The notes: generated from the letters alone by a model not told the origin. A stretch of DNA of 64,000 nucleotides from Candidatus Zixiibacteriota bacterium (GCA_016933955.1 JAFGTT010000024.1:1-64000), one strand, 5' to 3'; counted from the stretch's first letter, positions 34,386 to 44,517 are shown. Made by a program: numbers and translations.

Positions 34386-35398
34386 AGGTCAACCACCTTT
34401 CCGCCCTGTTTAAGAGAACGGCCGGCCGCCTCAAGTATTTTTACCACCCGGTATCCGGCCTGCCCGTCAGTCAGCGGGCGCCGGTCGTTTTCAATGGAAT
34501 CAATAAACTCCCCGGCTACCAGATTCAGGGCCTCGGTCAATTCCAGACGGGGAGCGAGCATATCCCCTGTCCTGTACTGTACCAGAAGATCGTAAGCCTC
34601 TTCCCGCCGTTTAATATAATCGATACCCTTATTGTACACTTTAACCTTTTCGGATGGTTCGACATCATCATAAACAATCATTTTTCGTGATCCACAGATC
34701 AGGGTTTTGCGCACTTTTACCGGGGCCAGCCAGTTGACATGGATATGTCCCATTAATCCAGCATCATACATCACCGAAATATAGGCGATATTCTCGATCC
34801 CGGTATCGAAATGGGCCATTCCGGTCGCAGAAATGGTTCGGGGTTTTTTATTTATCAGATGATCCATAATCGAGACATCGTGCGGCGCCAGATCCCAGAT
34901 GACATTTATATCATTCTGAAAAAGACCAAGATTGACCCGAACCGAATCGAAATAATAAATTTCCCCCAGTTCATCATTGGCGATGATTTCCTTTATCTTG
35001 CGAACCGCCCCGGTATAAATAAAAGTATGATCGACCATGAGCGTAAGGTTTTTCTTTTCGGCGGTTTCTATCAAAACCTCGGCCTGCTCTAAAGTCGAAG
35101 TCATCGGCTTTTCCACCAGCAGATGTTTACCGTTTTCCAGAGCCTCCATAGCCAGAGTGAAATGTGATGAAACGGGGGTAGCAATAATAATGGCATCAAT
35201 CTCAGGATGGTGCAGAATATCATCGGCTTTCGAAGTAATTAATTCAATATTGGGATACAGGCGAGAAATATATTCCAGCCTTTTTTCTCTCTTGTCGGCC
35301 ACTCCAAAAACACGGGCGTTTTTAAGCGAATTGAAATTCCTTACCAGATTGGGTCCCCAGTATCCGCATCCAATGACACCGATATTTATCATATTCAC
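34382..35398 (-). CDS. Gfo/Idh/MocA-family oxidoreductase (WlbA-like)
   Basis: This 338-residue protein has the N-terminal NAD-binding motif GVIGCGYWGPNLVRNFNSL, the EKP motif in HLLVEKPMTSTLEQAEVL, and the catalytic-type His in DLAPHDVSIMDHLI. Close family members oxidise the 3-hydroxyl of a UDP-sugar as the first step to a 3-amino sugar. It is translationally coupled to the acyltransferase and lies three bases after the GT39-like gene, so all belong to one transcript. Confidence 0.83.
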   Translation of the reverse strand: MNMINIGVIGCGYWGPNLVRNFNSLKNARVFGVADKREKRLEYISRLYPNIELITSKADDILHHPEIDAIIIATPVSSHFTLAMEALENGKHLLVEKPMTSTLEQAEVLIETAEKKNLTLMVDHTFIYTGAVRKIKEIIANDELGEIYYFDSVRVNLGLFQNDINVIWDLAPHDVSIMDHLINKKPRTISATGMAHFDTGIENIAYISVMYDAGLMGHIHVNWLAPVKVRKTLICGSRKMIVYDDVEPSEKVKVYNKGIDYIKRREEAYDLLVQYRTGDMLAPRLELTEALNLVAGEFIDSIENDRRPLTDGQAGYRVVKILEAAGRSLKQGGKVVDL

Positions 35399-35400
35399 TC

Positions 35401-37635
35401 CTAATAGTAATACCTGCTTTCGTCAAATCGCTTGACCTCTATAATAATACGATACCGACCTTCCTGGTAACCGGTCGAGGGCGAAAGGTCACTTGAATCG
35501 GCCCTCTTGGAAACGTCATCGGCAATATAATACGAAATCGCGGAATCGGAGGAAAGTTTATAATCGACCCATATCCGGGGATCGCCTTTTTCCACGAATC
35601 TTTCTATCGAATGATGGGTCAGGCTGGGGATATTTAACGAGTCGACTCCTCCGATTTTATAATTACCATACAAGTTAAGGAATTCACCTTTGGCTTTCAT
35701 TTCTGCCCCGGTGCCTATGGAAATATCAATAAATCCATGACAATCCAGATAACCGTTGAAAACTGAAGTATTGATCGGAATGAAACGCCACGCCCGCATC
35801 TCTTCCTGCCCAAAATCGTACAAAGTCTCAAAAACATTATAAGTCATTTTGTTGTAATAAAACCTGTTTATCGGCGGGCGGTGAATATAAAGAGGTGCAT
35901 TATCACCGTTTAAGGTAATGATAAACGGACTATGGCAATTTTTACTGGTCGTTAAATCAATTCCCACTCTGACCAGGTCGTTTTCGCCCAGACGGAAATC
36001 AGGCGGAAAATAAATACGTAGGCCCGCTTTTTGATCGGGTTTATCCAACCGGCAACTCCATTCTGTCCATGAATCGGCGGGATGTCCCACAAACAGCAAT
36101 AAAGCCAATAATATTATGATGGGAATGGTAATCGATTTGAGGGCCGCCCGATGACCGATTCGCGATGATACGGCCACGAGAAGAACTATTCCCAGGGCTA
36201 CCAGAATAATCGCTTTTAAAACGACTAACGCAATTACTCCCGGTTTGACGCCCAATAAAGGAATAAACCACTTTTCCGGGAAAAGGAGAATAAACAATAT
36301 TCCGGCAACAAAAAGCAGCCATCCCCATAAATTCTTCACATTGACTTTTTCATGAATGTACGACCCAACTGCAATTAATGCGCCCGAAGCGGCTATTATC
36401 AGAAAAGGCATGGGATTGAGATTGTACCTGGCCAGAGAATGAAAGATGATATGCAATAATGTATAATAAAGAGGAATCGAAAGCAAAAATATCCGCCCTT
36501 TGCCGGGTCCTGTTATGAACATAAAGGCACCGAACAGCCCGCCTATGACGATTATTAAGTGCCAGGCCGAATTCAGACTACTCCCCAAAATAAACCTCTG
36601 GTTGAAATCATTGTACGGCTTGCCCCAGAGTCTGATTGTTTTTTTCAGGAGAAGATGTCCGTATGAAAACAGATTGGTTTTTATTGAATATGCCGTTGGA
36701 GCTATCCAGAAATCAACATCGGTATAATCCAAATCGTAACCTTCATATTTTATTGAAGAACTGGATCGAATATTGGCATCGGAATATTCCGGATCACGAA
36801 TAGAAAAACTACCATAGTAGATACTATTAATTATAATCCAGGGAATCACAATAATGGCAAACATAATCGCCGAACCCGATAGTCCAATAATTGACCTGCG
36901 ACGTTCTTGCCATAAATCATATATAACACCTAATCCGAATGGAAGACACAGCAGAGCTGCCGTCGGTTTTGTCAGAAACAGGATTCCGAGAATCAACCCG
37001 GCCATATCAGGATAGCGATAGTCTCCCTTTTCGTACCAGCACAGGATCAAATATAAAATCAGAAGAATAAACATGATGGTCAGCGGCTCCGGAGAAACCA
37101 TTCCGGCCATCAGAATAAACGGCTGATAGAAGATAAACAGTACCGCTGCCAGAACAGCCGCCCTAATATCGAACAACTTCACCGAAATGAGTATCAGTAG
37201 CAGAAGCGAAAGACAATCAATAAATATATTAAGTATTCTGACCAGTAAAAAATCATCCCCGGAATTGGCGGCGAATATTGCGGATAGAGATAGCGGATAA
37301 ACCGGTCCGGAGAGAAAGATATAATCCTGGGCTTCATGAACAGAGGGAATATTATAGTACAACCATTCGATCTGTTCGCCTTCGATATATTCATTCATAG
37401 TATGATCGAATCGTGCCCGATAGAACGATGAATCGGCGGGCGAGTCAAGTTCCGGATGACCAAATCTCTCCGGATTCTCCAGATAACCGATCAGGCCGAG
37501 GGCGGCCGAGGAGTAAATACGGGCATCCCACATTACCGGCAATTGGGGAACGGCCAAAATAAAAACAAGTCTCACCAGAGCGCAGACAATCAGCGCGGCC
37601 GGAACCAGATGTCTTAATTTAATCCTCAATGACAT
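35401..37635 (-). CDS. GT39-like GT-C membrane glycosyltransferase
   Basis: This 744-residue protein has about twelve membrane helices and then a soluble periplasmic domain from about residue 510. The first large loop reads MWDARIYSSAALGLIGYLEN, with further Asp/Glu residues before YIFLSGPVYPLSLSAIFA, the place of the catalytic Asp in family 39/ArnT enzymes. The C-terminal part (SKNCHSPFIITLNGDNAPLY and on) looks like a beta-sandwich. It probably moves a sugar from polyprenyl phosphate to a surface glycan or protein. It lies in the middle of the cluster, 26 bases after the epimerase. Confidence 0.75.
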   Translation of the reverse strand: MSLRIKLRHLVPAALIVCALVRLVFILAVPQLPVMWDARIYSSAALGLIGYLENPERFGHPELDSPADSSFYRARFDHTMNEYIEGEQIEWLYYNIPSVHEAQDYIFLSGPVYPLSLSAIFAANSGDDFLLVRILNIFIDCLSLLLLILISVKLFDIRAAVLAAVLFIFYQPFILMAGMVSPEPLTIMFILLILYLILCWYEKGDYRYPDMAGLILGILFLTKPTAALLCLPFGLGVIYDLWQERRRSIIGLSGSAIMFAIIVIPWIIINSIYYGSFSIRDPEYSDANIRSSSSIKYEGYDLDYTDVDFWIAPTAYSIKTNLFSYGHLLLKKTIRLWGKPYNDFNQRFILGSSLNSAWHLIIVIGGLFGAFMFITGPGKGRIFLLSIPLYYTLLHIIFHSLARYNLNPMPFLIIAASGALIAVGSYIHEKVNVKNLWGWLLFVAGILFILLFPEKWFIPLLGVKPGVIALVVLKAIILVALGIVLLVAVSSRIGHRAALKSITIPIIILLALLLFVGHPADSWTEWSCRLDKPDQKAGLRIYFPPDFRLGENDLVRVGIDLTTSKNCHSPFIITLNGDNAPLYIHRPPINRFYYNKMTYNVFETLYDFGQEEMRAWRFIPINTSVFNGYLDCHGFIDISIGTGAEMKAKGEFLNLYGNYKIGGVDSLNIPSLTHHSIERFVEKGDPRIWVDYKLSSDSAISYYIADDVSKRADSSDLSPSTGYQEGRYRIIIEVKRFDESRYYY

Positions 37636-37661
37636 GGCCGGTCATTCAAGTTCGGTATCTA

Positions 37662-38615
37662 TTACCTGATACTCCGATACCATTCAATCGTTTGTCGAAG
37701 CCCCTCTCGCAGCGTAAATTGCGGTTGCCAGCGAAGCCGGGTCCGGGCCCGTTCGATATTGAGAACACGGCGGCGGATATTGTCAATATCTCGCCGGTCA
37801 ATATGTTCGCACTGGAATTCCTTGCCGCTTAATTCCGCCAGCACCCGAACCAGGTCGATAATACTGGTTTCGGAACCGGTTCCGATATTGAAAACCATCC
37901 CCTCGGAGCGAGGCGAAAGAAGCGCCATCAGGGTTCCTTCGACGGCATCATCGATAAAAGTGAAATCCCGCGTTTGATGCCCGTCACCATGAATCTGGGG
38001 TGCCTGTCCCCGGTCTATGGCAGCGATGAATTTAGAGATCACTCCGCAATAGGGATTCGCCGGATTTTGTTTGGGCCCGTAAATATTGGAATATCGCACC
38101 ACCGTGACCGGGACAAAATAGGTTTCATAAAAAGCGTAGCAGTAATTTTCACCGGCCAGTTTTGAGACCGAGTAAGGTGAAAATGTCAGCGGGCTTTCAT
38201 CTTCCATAATCGGCAATATCCTGGGATTACCGTAAATCGAGGCCGATGAGGAATAGACGATCCTGGTCGGTTTAGTTTCCCGGGCGGCCATAAGAATATT
38301 CAGGGTGCCCCCGATATTGGTCATAAAATCTTCCCGCGGGTCCCTGGTTGATATGATAATATTGCGGGCGGCCAGATGAGCAACATAATTAACCCGCTTC
38401 ATCAATTGCAGAACCAGATCATAATCAGTCACCGAACCCTTAACGAATTCAAAGTCAATATCCGGATCGATGTTCTTCACATCCCCGGTAAACAAATCAT
38501 CCAGAACAATGACTTTTCCGCCGGAACGAACAATACGTCCGACCACATTGCATCCGATAAAACCGGCGCCGCCGGTAACCAGGACTGTTTTGCCCGTAAA
38601 ATCGACTTTTATCAC
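37662..38615 (-). CDS. NAD-dependent sugar epimerase/dehydratase (extended SDR)
   Basis: This 317-residue protein begins with the Rossmann motif VLVTGGAGFIGCNVVGRIVR. It carries the catalytic pieces YSSSASIYG and YSVSKLAGENYCYAF (YxxxK), and later RDFTFIDDAVEGTL. It is in the UDP-glucose 4-epimerase group, but the product could be another nucleotide sugar. The open frame runs 18 codons further upstream into the preceding gene. The GTG at 38615 is preferred because GAGG lies about nine bases ahead and the preceding stop ends there. Confidence 0.86.
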   Translation of the reverse strand: MIKVDFTGKTVLVTGGAGFIGCNVVGRIVRSGGKVIVLDDLFTGDVKNIDPDIDFEFVKGSVTDYDLVLQLMKRVNYVAHLAARNIIISTRDPREDFMTNIGGTLNILMAARETKPTRIVYSSSASIYGNPRILPIMEDESPLTFSPYSVSKLAGENYCYAFYETYFVPVTVVRYSNIYGPKQNPANPYCGVISKFIAAIDRGQAPQIHGDGHQTRDFTFIDDAVEGTLMALLSPRSEGMVFNIGTGSETSIIDLVRVLAELSGKEFQCEHIDRRDIDNIRRRVLNIERARTRLRWQPQFTLREGLRQTIEWYRSIR

Positions 38616-38617
38616 GT

Positions 38618-39355
38618 TTATTTCCTCAACCTTAATCCCAGATAAACCATCGGCTTGGCCAGCCGCCACCAGTCACGGAAAGGTTTCATCTTGGTGAATT
38701 GCTTTCGGTGATCGTGATAATATATGGTAATCGGGACTTCCTTAAACCGTATTTTTTTATCGATCACCGCTTTGAATAATATATATGGTTCCAGTTCATA
38801 CCTGTCAAGCCATTCCTGTTCGGTGTTAAAAGCAGGATCATCAAAAAGACTCAGCCGGAAAGCTCTGAATCCATTGGTGGCGTCGGTGATTCTCCTGAGT
38901 ACAAGGATTGAAAACAGCATTGAATAAAGTTGCGTGGTCACTTTCCGAAAAGGCCGGTCATTGATCACTCGCCCGCCTTCCATCCTTCGCGAGCCCTGGA
39001 TGAAATCATACTCACCTGTTTCAATCGGCCCGACCACCCTTTTCAACTCCTCCGGTTCGTGCTGATCATCACCAGACAGAATCGTCCCGATATCAAAACC
39101 GTTTTTCCGACCGTATTCTATCCCGGTTCTAATGGCCGCTCCGACCCCGCGATTAATCTCATGCCGGATAACCGTTGCGCCGGCCGCCGCGGCTTCCACA
39201 TAAGTGGTATCGGAAGAACAATCATCGACCACCAGGATGGTGTTGACATAATTTACGGCCTTGATCTTTTGCACCACCCGGCCGATCTTGCCGCTCTCAT
39301 TGTAGGCCGGCAATATCGCCAGTATTTTCTCAGTCGTTTGATTTGGAGTTGTCAT
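38618..39355 (-). CDS. GT2 glycosyltransferase, polyprenyl-phosphate-sugar synthase type (copy B)
   Basis: This 245-residue GT-A enzyme is paralogous to the one at 32986-33711. It has ILAILPAYNESGKIGRVVQK, VVDDCSSDTTYVEAAAAGA, the metal-site region TILSGDDQHEPEEL and the lid RITDATNGFRAFRLSLFDDP. The full DDQ/DxD set makes it a good Dol-P-mannose/Und-P-sugar synthase candidate. It overlaps the 3' end of the flippase-like gene by 26 bases. With copy A it could supply two different lipid-linked sugars. Confidence 0.85.
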   Translation of the reverse strand: MTTPNQTTEKILAILPAYNESGKIGRVVQKIKAVNYVNTILVVDDCSSDTTYVEAAAAGATVIRHEINRGVGAAIRTGIEYGRKNGFDIGTILSGDDQHEPEELKRVVGPIETGEYDFIQGSRRMEGGRVINDRPFRKVTTQLYSMLFSILVLRRITDATNGFRAFRLSLFDDPAFNTEQEWLDRYELEPYILFKAVIDKKIRFKEVPITIYYHDHRKQFTKMKPFRDWWRLAKPMVYLGLRLRK

Positions 39356-40355
39356 TTTCCTGCAGGGCCGCCTGTTCCAGCTGTTTCAGGGAAAGCCCTT
39401 CCCGATAAAGATAAACAAAGCCCATCAGGGTAATGGGAATGAACTGCGCGGCATGGAGCACAATGGCGCATGATACCGCCTTGTCGGTCCCGACCCCGAA
39501 CATATGTAAAGTCCAGACCACTCCCCCGTGATATACTCCGATAAATCCCGGAGAGGATGGAATCAAAATGGAAATGGAAACGACCACCAAAAGGACATAG
39601 GAAGCATAAACCGGCAGATCAATATGAAAAACCCAGAAAACAAATATATTCGAAATACCCATGCAAAGCCAGAGGAAGATGGTGTGTCCCGACACCCAGG
39701 CCATTTTACGCCAATCCTTGAGAAACAACAGCCCCCGCGAAAATTTAACGATGGTATTCCGGATGATATCGTTAATGCGAGCGGGCAGGAAAAAAAGATA
39801 TTTCGTCAGCAACCGGCCCGAACCTTCGGGTTTCGTCACTATGGCAAGCGCAAAGATCAGACCGGCAATTGCGACTGCCAGCGATAGGGCCACCCCAAGT
39901 TTAAATTTATCGTCGATTTCAATCGGGACAAAAATCAGAATCACCACCAGAATTAATAAAAGAGCCAGTAGATCAAACACCATCCGCTCGACAAATATAG
40001 TCGCCAGTGAGGCCGATTTGGTTATTCGATTTTCATTATAAGCCAGAGCGTAAGCACGAACGAATTCGCCCAGTCTGAGCGGCAGAACGTTGTTGGCCAT
40101 AAACCCGATACAGGTGGCAGAAAGGAGCTTACCGTACTTAAGCCGCGCGATTGGCTGGATCATGTATTTCCATCGCTCCGCTCTTTGAAACATGGCAAAG
40201 ACCACGAAAAACAAATTGGGTAAAAGCCAGAGATACTGGGCATCCTTCAAAATGGAGGCCAGTTCCCGGAAATTGACATTTCTAAAAATCAGATAAAGAA
40301 AGACAACGGAAATTATAATCCCGAGAATAATAGACCAGAATTTCTTCTTTGCCAT
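39330..40355 (-). CDS. LPG-synthase-like/UPF0104 multi-pass membrane protein
   Basis: This is a 341-residue protein with about eight membrane helices. It shows the family pattern NNVLPLRLGEFVRAYALAYN and ASLATIFVERMVFDLLALLL near residues 70-130, and later IPSSPGFIGVYHGGVVWTLH. Relatives include AglD and the membrane half of MprF, and several are suspected lipid or polyprenyl-phosphate flippases. Here it sits between GT4 and GT2 genes, where moving a lipid-linked sugar across the membrane would fit. An upstream TTG (40364) overlaps the GT4 stop; the ATG at 40355 is favoured by GGGG nine bases before. Confidence 0.8.
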   Translation of the reverse strand: MAKKKFWSIILGIIISVVFLYLIFRNVNFRELASILKDAQYLWLLPNLFFVVFAMFQRAERWKYMIQPIARLKYGKLLSATCIGFMANNVLPLRLGEFVRAYALAYNENRITKSASLATIFVERMVFDLLALLLILVVILIFVPIEIDDKFKLGVALSLAVAIAGLIFALAIVTKPEGSGRLLTKYLFFLPARINDIIRNTIVKFSRGLLFLKDWRKMAWVSGHTIFLWLCMGISNIFVFWVFHIDLPVYASYVLLVVVSISILIPSSPGFIGVYHGGVVWTLHMFGVGTDKAVSCAIVLHAAQFIPITLMGFVYLYREGLSLKQLEQAALQENDNSKSND

Positions 40356-40360
40356 TTCGG

Positions 40361-41473
40361 TCAACCCCGTCCCGCAACATTTTCAAGAATCTGCAAAAAT
40401 TCCCGGGCGGCCTGATCCCAGTTAAATCGTTTGACCCATTCCAGGCCTCCCTTTTCCAACCGCGAGCGGTTGGTTTCGTCCGTCAGGATCATAATCAATT
40501 TCCCGGATAATTCCTCAATATTGCCATAACGGTACAGATACCCGGTTTGATCGGGAACCACTGAATCCCGCAACCCGGGCGAATCGGCCGCTATAACACA
40601 GGTCCCGCAGGCATTGGCTTCGATATTGGTCAAGCCCCAGCCTTCCTTAGAAGAAGGATAAACCGCGACATGAGATCGACGCATATATTCCACTTTATCG
40701 GCACTGCTTACAAAACCCGGAAATTCCACCCTGTCCCTTATTTTAAGGGCACCCGCCAGTTCCTTTAAGGACGTGAGATAATCGCCCGTTCCAACAATTT
40801 TCAATGTCGCCTCAGGGATAACCTTTAACACCTTTTCAAAGGCCTGGATTAAATGTTGGATTCCCTTATATTTTTTTATTCGTCCGAGATAAAGGATGGT
40901 CGGTCTGGAATATTTCTTAACCAGGGGATCGAAATTATATAATTCACCGTCAATACCGCAGTGAATCACCGAAATATCATTCTCCGGAATTCCCCGTTGG
41001 GCGATATCCTGGGCGGTCGATTTCGAAATGACATTGAATTTCCGCCCTCGATAAAGCCGAACCATCGGTTTTTCGGAAAGATAAATATACAGCCCCAGAA
41101 GGAAATTGATTTCCCGGAAAACAGTCGTCGAAAAAAGATGCGGAACAACCACCAGAGTCGGTAATTTAAGATAAAGAGGGGTATAAAATGGAATTTTATT
41201 TATATCCTCAATTAAAACCTCGAATTTTTCCCGCCTTACCAAACGTCGCAGGTGGCGGGGAGCAATCAGGTTGAAATTGTACCGGTTGCCGCGCCTGATA
41301 ATCCTGAGACCGTCGATAGTTTCTTCTGGGAGGCAGTTTTTGTACCCGGAACAAAAGAGGGTGATTTCATGACCCATCGCGGCCAGGCGGTGAAGCAGTT
41401 CCTGGAGATGAACCTCTGCTCCACCTGCCATTGGATTGGTCAAATCCTGCCAGTTAAGGGCGAGAATTTTCAT
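40361..41473 (-). CDS. GT4 glycosyltransferase
   Basis: This 370-residue GT-B enzyme starts ILALNWQDLTNPMAGGAEVH. It has the C-terminal donor site with ILYLGRIKKYKGIQHLIQAF, KIVGTGDYLTSLKELA and the E-x7-E region VYPSSKEGWGLTNIEANACG. It transfers a nucleotide-activated sugar in the cytoplasm, probably onto a lipid-linked intermediate. Its start overlaps the DUF2723 stop by one base (TGATG). It is cytoplasmic, with no membrane helix except a possible amphipathic stretch near 125. Confidence 0.87.
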   Translation of the reverse strand: MKILALNWQDLTNPMAGGAEVHLQELLHRLAAMGHEITLFCSGYKNCLPEETIDGLRIIRRGNRYNFNLIAPRHLRRLVRREKFEVLIEDINKIPFYTPLYLKLPTLVVVPHLFSTTVFREINFLLGLYIYLSEKPMVRLYRGRKFNVISKSTAQDIAQRGIPENDISVIHCGIDGELYNFDPLVKKYSRPTILYLGRIKKYKGIQHLIQAFEKVLKVIPEATLKIVGTGDYLTSLKELAGALKIRDRVEFPGFVSSADKVEYMRRSHVAVYPSSKEGWGLTNIEANACGTCVIAADSPGLRDSVVPDQTGYLYRYGNIEELSGKLIMILTDETNRSRLEKGGLEWVKRFNWDQAAREFLQILENVAGRG

Positions 41474-44400
41474 CAGTGTCGCCCCTCGACAGTATCTTTA
41501 TCGGTATCGATGTTTTGAATCTGCCGAAGGAGTTCTTTAGATTCATAATCATCGGGGTGTCGGGCCACCCAGTCGGTGACAATAATCCTCAACCGTGAAT
41601 AATATTTCTCCTGGTAATAAATCCGTACCAGGGACCGGAATATATCGGCATAATCAGGATATAACCGATAAGCCTGTTCCATAAGTTCGATAGCTTCATT
41701 GGTATGTCCGGTCATTTTGGCGGCCAGACCGCCGTTATAATAAAGCTTCCTTTTATCCTTCAGCGGGCAATTGCTGATATAGGTCATAAGAGTATCGAAG
41801 CGCCCCATATAGCCAAGCATCTGGGCGGTATACACATAAATATCTTCCGACTCGGGCAAAACTTCCATTCCCATTCTTATATGTTTCACTGCCCCTTCAT
41901 AGTTATCAGCCCTTTTCATGGAATCGGCCAGGACTATGAAACCCTGGGCATAATTGTTGGACAGACGCCGGCTGGTTTCATCCTTGTACACGCTCGGCTC
42001 GGCAATACCGCGATATTCAAATTCATGTTCATACATTCTCTGCGTAAAATCATAGTCTATCTGATCCTTGCCTTCCGTCGGAGTCAGGCGATATACCATG
42101 CCTTCGAGAATAAGATGGTCATTAAGCGATCGTCCCCGGAAACGGCGGCTGTTATCGGGAACCGTAACCGCGAAACCGAAAGGTCTTTTCCAATTATTGG
42201 CAGTGATAATATAATCAACGACCTGATCCTGAATGCGGTAAGGATTCCCTTCTGAGATCATATAACCCCGCAAACTCTCAATCTGATCATCGGTCAGATC
42301 AATGGAAATCCCGTGTTGATCCCGTAATTGTTTGGTGTACCAATCGGCATTGGCCAGGGAAAGATTTACCACCTTGACATCCGATCGGATCCCATAAACT
42401 TCCTGGATACACCATAGCGGAAAAGTATCATTGTCGCCATTGGTGATAAAAATCATATTTTCACGACAGGACTTCAGATAATTATTGGCGTAATCATATG
42501 GTAAGTAATTTCGGGAGCGATCATTGATGAAATAATTGTGTTTCAGTGGAATGAGAGGCATCAGAACCAGAAGCGAAGCTATCCCGAAAGCCGTTTTTCT
42601 GATTCCGGCCGAGGCCTGCGAAACCGCATCTCGAACCAAATCGATGAAACCGGCGATACCCAACCCGACCGCCAATCCGAATAGAATAAAGGCCGGGGTG
42701 AAAAAATAATCCCGATCGCGTACTTCAAGGTAATTAAAACCAGTGACCGGATTCTGGCGGGTTCCATCGGCGAAATTCATATACAGCACAAACCCGGCCG
42801 AGCAAATCAGAAATAAAACCAGAAAAGGCAAGCCAAGATCCGGCCTCCTCCTGATGGTCTCCCAGATACCGAACAGTCCCAGAATCAGAATAACAAAAAA
42901 TTTTGGTCCGGTCAGTCCGTACTGCTCTTTGAAGAATCCCCAGAAACCCATCCGGATATGATCACCGAATTGATTTTCCCATTCCGCCCGCCGGTCAAAC
43001 ATCCGCGAGGTCATCGACTGAGAGCCATATTGCTTGCGTTCCAGATAATTGACCACCGAGGCGAATGAACGCGATGGATTATTTTCATCAATATTTGGAT
43101 TTCGGGATGAACGAACCGGGATATAAACATGGATAGAATAACCAATTATGGCCAGGAGCATTATCGCCATAGCTGTTTTCCAATTCCCGTCTTTAAGAAA
43201 CAGAGCGGTCCCAATAATTATCATTATTCCAACACCCAAACCTATCACGAATTCCCAAAAACCAAAAATAATCAGTGAAATAGATCCCAGGGCAATAAGA
43301 ATAAGCCAGTTGACCCTACGCCATAAAACCAATGCCAGGAGACCGATAATGATGGCGGTGAATATCATAAAGGTCATATAACCGGTGTGAGCGAAAATCC
43401 GGCCTATGGCATATAATACTGCCGGAGTCAGCGCATAAATGGCGGGAATCAACCATAACTTGATATTAGCGGCCTTATCTCGGGCGGATAGATATTTAAC
43501 AAGGCAAAATATTCCCCAAATCACGAGTGCTACAAGCCCAATCCAGCCAAGCGGTAAATGTCCGACAACGGCAAGGGAGCTCGACAGGCCTGCACCGGTC
43601 AGACTTTTTGAAATTGCCCCGACAATAATAAAGTATGACGGCCATGCCGCAATCATAAATAAAATTAGCGTGATAACAGTTGAGCGGGCGATTTTCTCCA
43701 TCGAAACAGAATGGAATAAAAATATTATTAAAATAACCAGGACCGGCAAATGGTAGGGGATTTCTCCGGGACGAGCCGAAATAAGCAGGGCCAGGAATAA
43801 CTCCAGAAAGAAAAAGAGAGATACAATGGCCCATTCATTTGTCCCGGATTCGGACTTGAATACGAAATACAAACCCACAACCGGAATGATAATAAAAAGA
43901 GTCAGGTGAATACCGACACCCAGCATGGCGATATAGGCGGCCAGAAGCATGAGGCGACTTCCGGGCGGCGATTCCCGGCAATCCAGATACTTAAGTGCCA
44001 GCCAGTAAATGACCATCATGAACAGGATAGCCGCCGCATAGACTTCGGCCTCCACGGAATTCGACCAGTTGGTATTGGAAAACGCCATGAACAGCGCCCC
44101 GGTAAAACCTCCGATATAGGCAATCAATCGGTTTTGAGGATTCTTCCTGTCACCGAACCAGTAACCAATTAGTCTCACCACCACCAGATAGCCAACCGCC
44201 GCCGCCACCGCCGAAGAAAAAACGGAAAAAAAGTTTATCCGGGCGGCAATATCGACGAAAAATGGGATAATGGAAAATATACGGCCCCAAATAATATAAA
44301 GAGGCGATCCGGGCGGATGAGGAATACCGAGAATATGGGAACAGGCCACGAATTCTCCGCAATCCCAGAAAGAAAACGTCGGCGCCATGGTCTTCATATA

Positions 44401-44517
44401 TACAATTAAGGCAATCAAAAAAACCAGGACGGCCAGAGCCGCATTGACCCGGTCGAATTTGGTACTTGAATGACTGCTTAATTGCTTGCCGTTCACCGTT
44501 CGTTGTCCTGACCCCAT
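41473..44517 (-). CDS. DUF2723 (TMEM260-like) GT-C membrane protein with C-terminal TPR
   Basis: This is a protein of about 1014 residues. The N-terminal DUF2723 region reads VYMKTMAPTFSFWDCGEFVA, then CSHILGIPHPPGSPLYIIWG. About fifteen membrane helices follow, then FITNGDNDTFPLWCIQEVYG, and a TPR-like tail from about residue 850 (GAVKHIRMGMEVLPESEDIY, NEAIELMEQAYRLYPDYADI). The eukaryotic relative TMEM260 is an O-mannosyltransferase, so protein O-glycosylation is a reasonable guess. The frame is open to a TTG at 44601 with AAGGA ahead of it, giving 28 more residues. ATG 44517 is chosen because the extension looks non-conserved, but the choice is uncertain. It is first in the cluster. Confidence 0.8.
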   Translation of the reverse strand: MGSGQRTVNGKQLSSHSSTKFDRVNAALAVLVFLIALIVYMKTMAPTFSFWDCGEFVACSHILGIPHPPGSPLYIIWGRIFSIIPFFVDIAARINFFSVFSSAVAAAVGYLVVVRLIGYWFGDRKNPQNRLIAYIGGFTGALFMAFSNTNWSNSVEAEVYAAAILFMMVIYWLALKYLDCRESPPGSRLMLLAAYIAMLGVGIHLTLFIIIPVVGLYFVFKSESGTNEWAIVSLFFFLELFLALLISARPGEIPYHLPVLVILIIFLFHSVSMEKIARSTVITLILFMIAAWPSYFIIVGAISKSLTGAGLSSSLAVVGHLPLGWIGLVALVIWGIFCLVKYLSARDKAANIKLWLIPAIYALTPAVLYAIGRIFAHTGYMTFMIFTAIIIGLLALVLWRRVNWLILIALGSISLIIFGFWEFVIGLGVGIMIIIGTALFLKDGNWKTAMAIMLLAIIGYSIHVYIPVRSSRNPNIDENNPSRSFASVVNYLERKQYGSQSMTSRMFDRRAEWENQFGDHIRMGFWGFFKEQYGLTGPKFFVILILGLFGIWETIRRRPDLGLPFLVLFLICSAGFVLYMNFADGTRQNPVTGFNYLEVRDRDYFFTPAFILFGLAVGLGIAGFIDLVRDAVSQASAGIRKTAFGIASLLVLMPLIPLKHNYFINDRSRNYLPYDYANNYLKSCRENMIFITNGDNDTFPLWCIQEVYGIRSDVKVVNLSLANADWYTKQLRDQHGISIDLTDDQIESLRGYMISEGNPYRIQDQVVDYIITANNWKRPFGFAVTVPDNSRRFRGRSLNDHLILEGMVYRLTPTEGKDQIDYDFTQRMYEHEFEYRGIAEPSVYKDETSRRLSNNYAQGFIVLADSMKRADNYEGAVKHIRMGMEVLPESEDIYVYTAQMLGYMGRFDTLMTYISNCPLKDKRKLYYNGGLAAKMTGHTNEAIELMEQAYRLYPDYADIFRSLVRIYYQEKYYSRLRIIVTDWVARHPDDYESKELLRQIQNIDTDKDTVEGRH

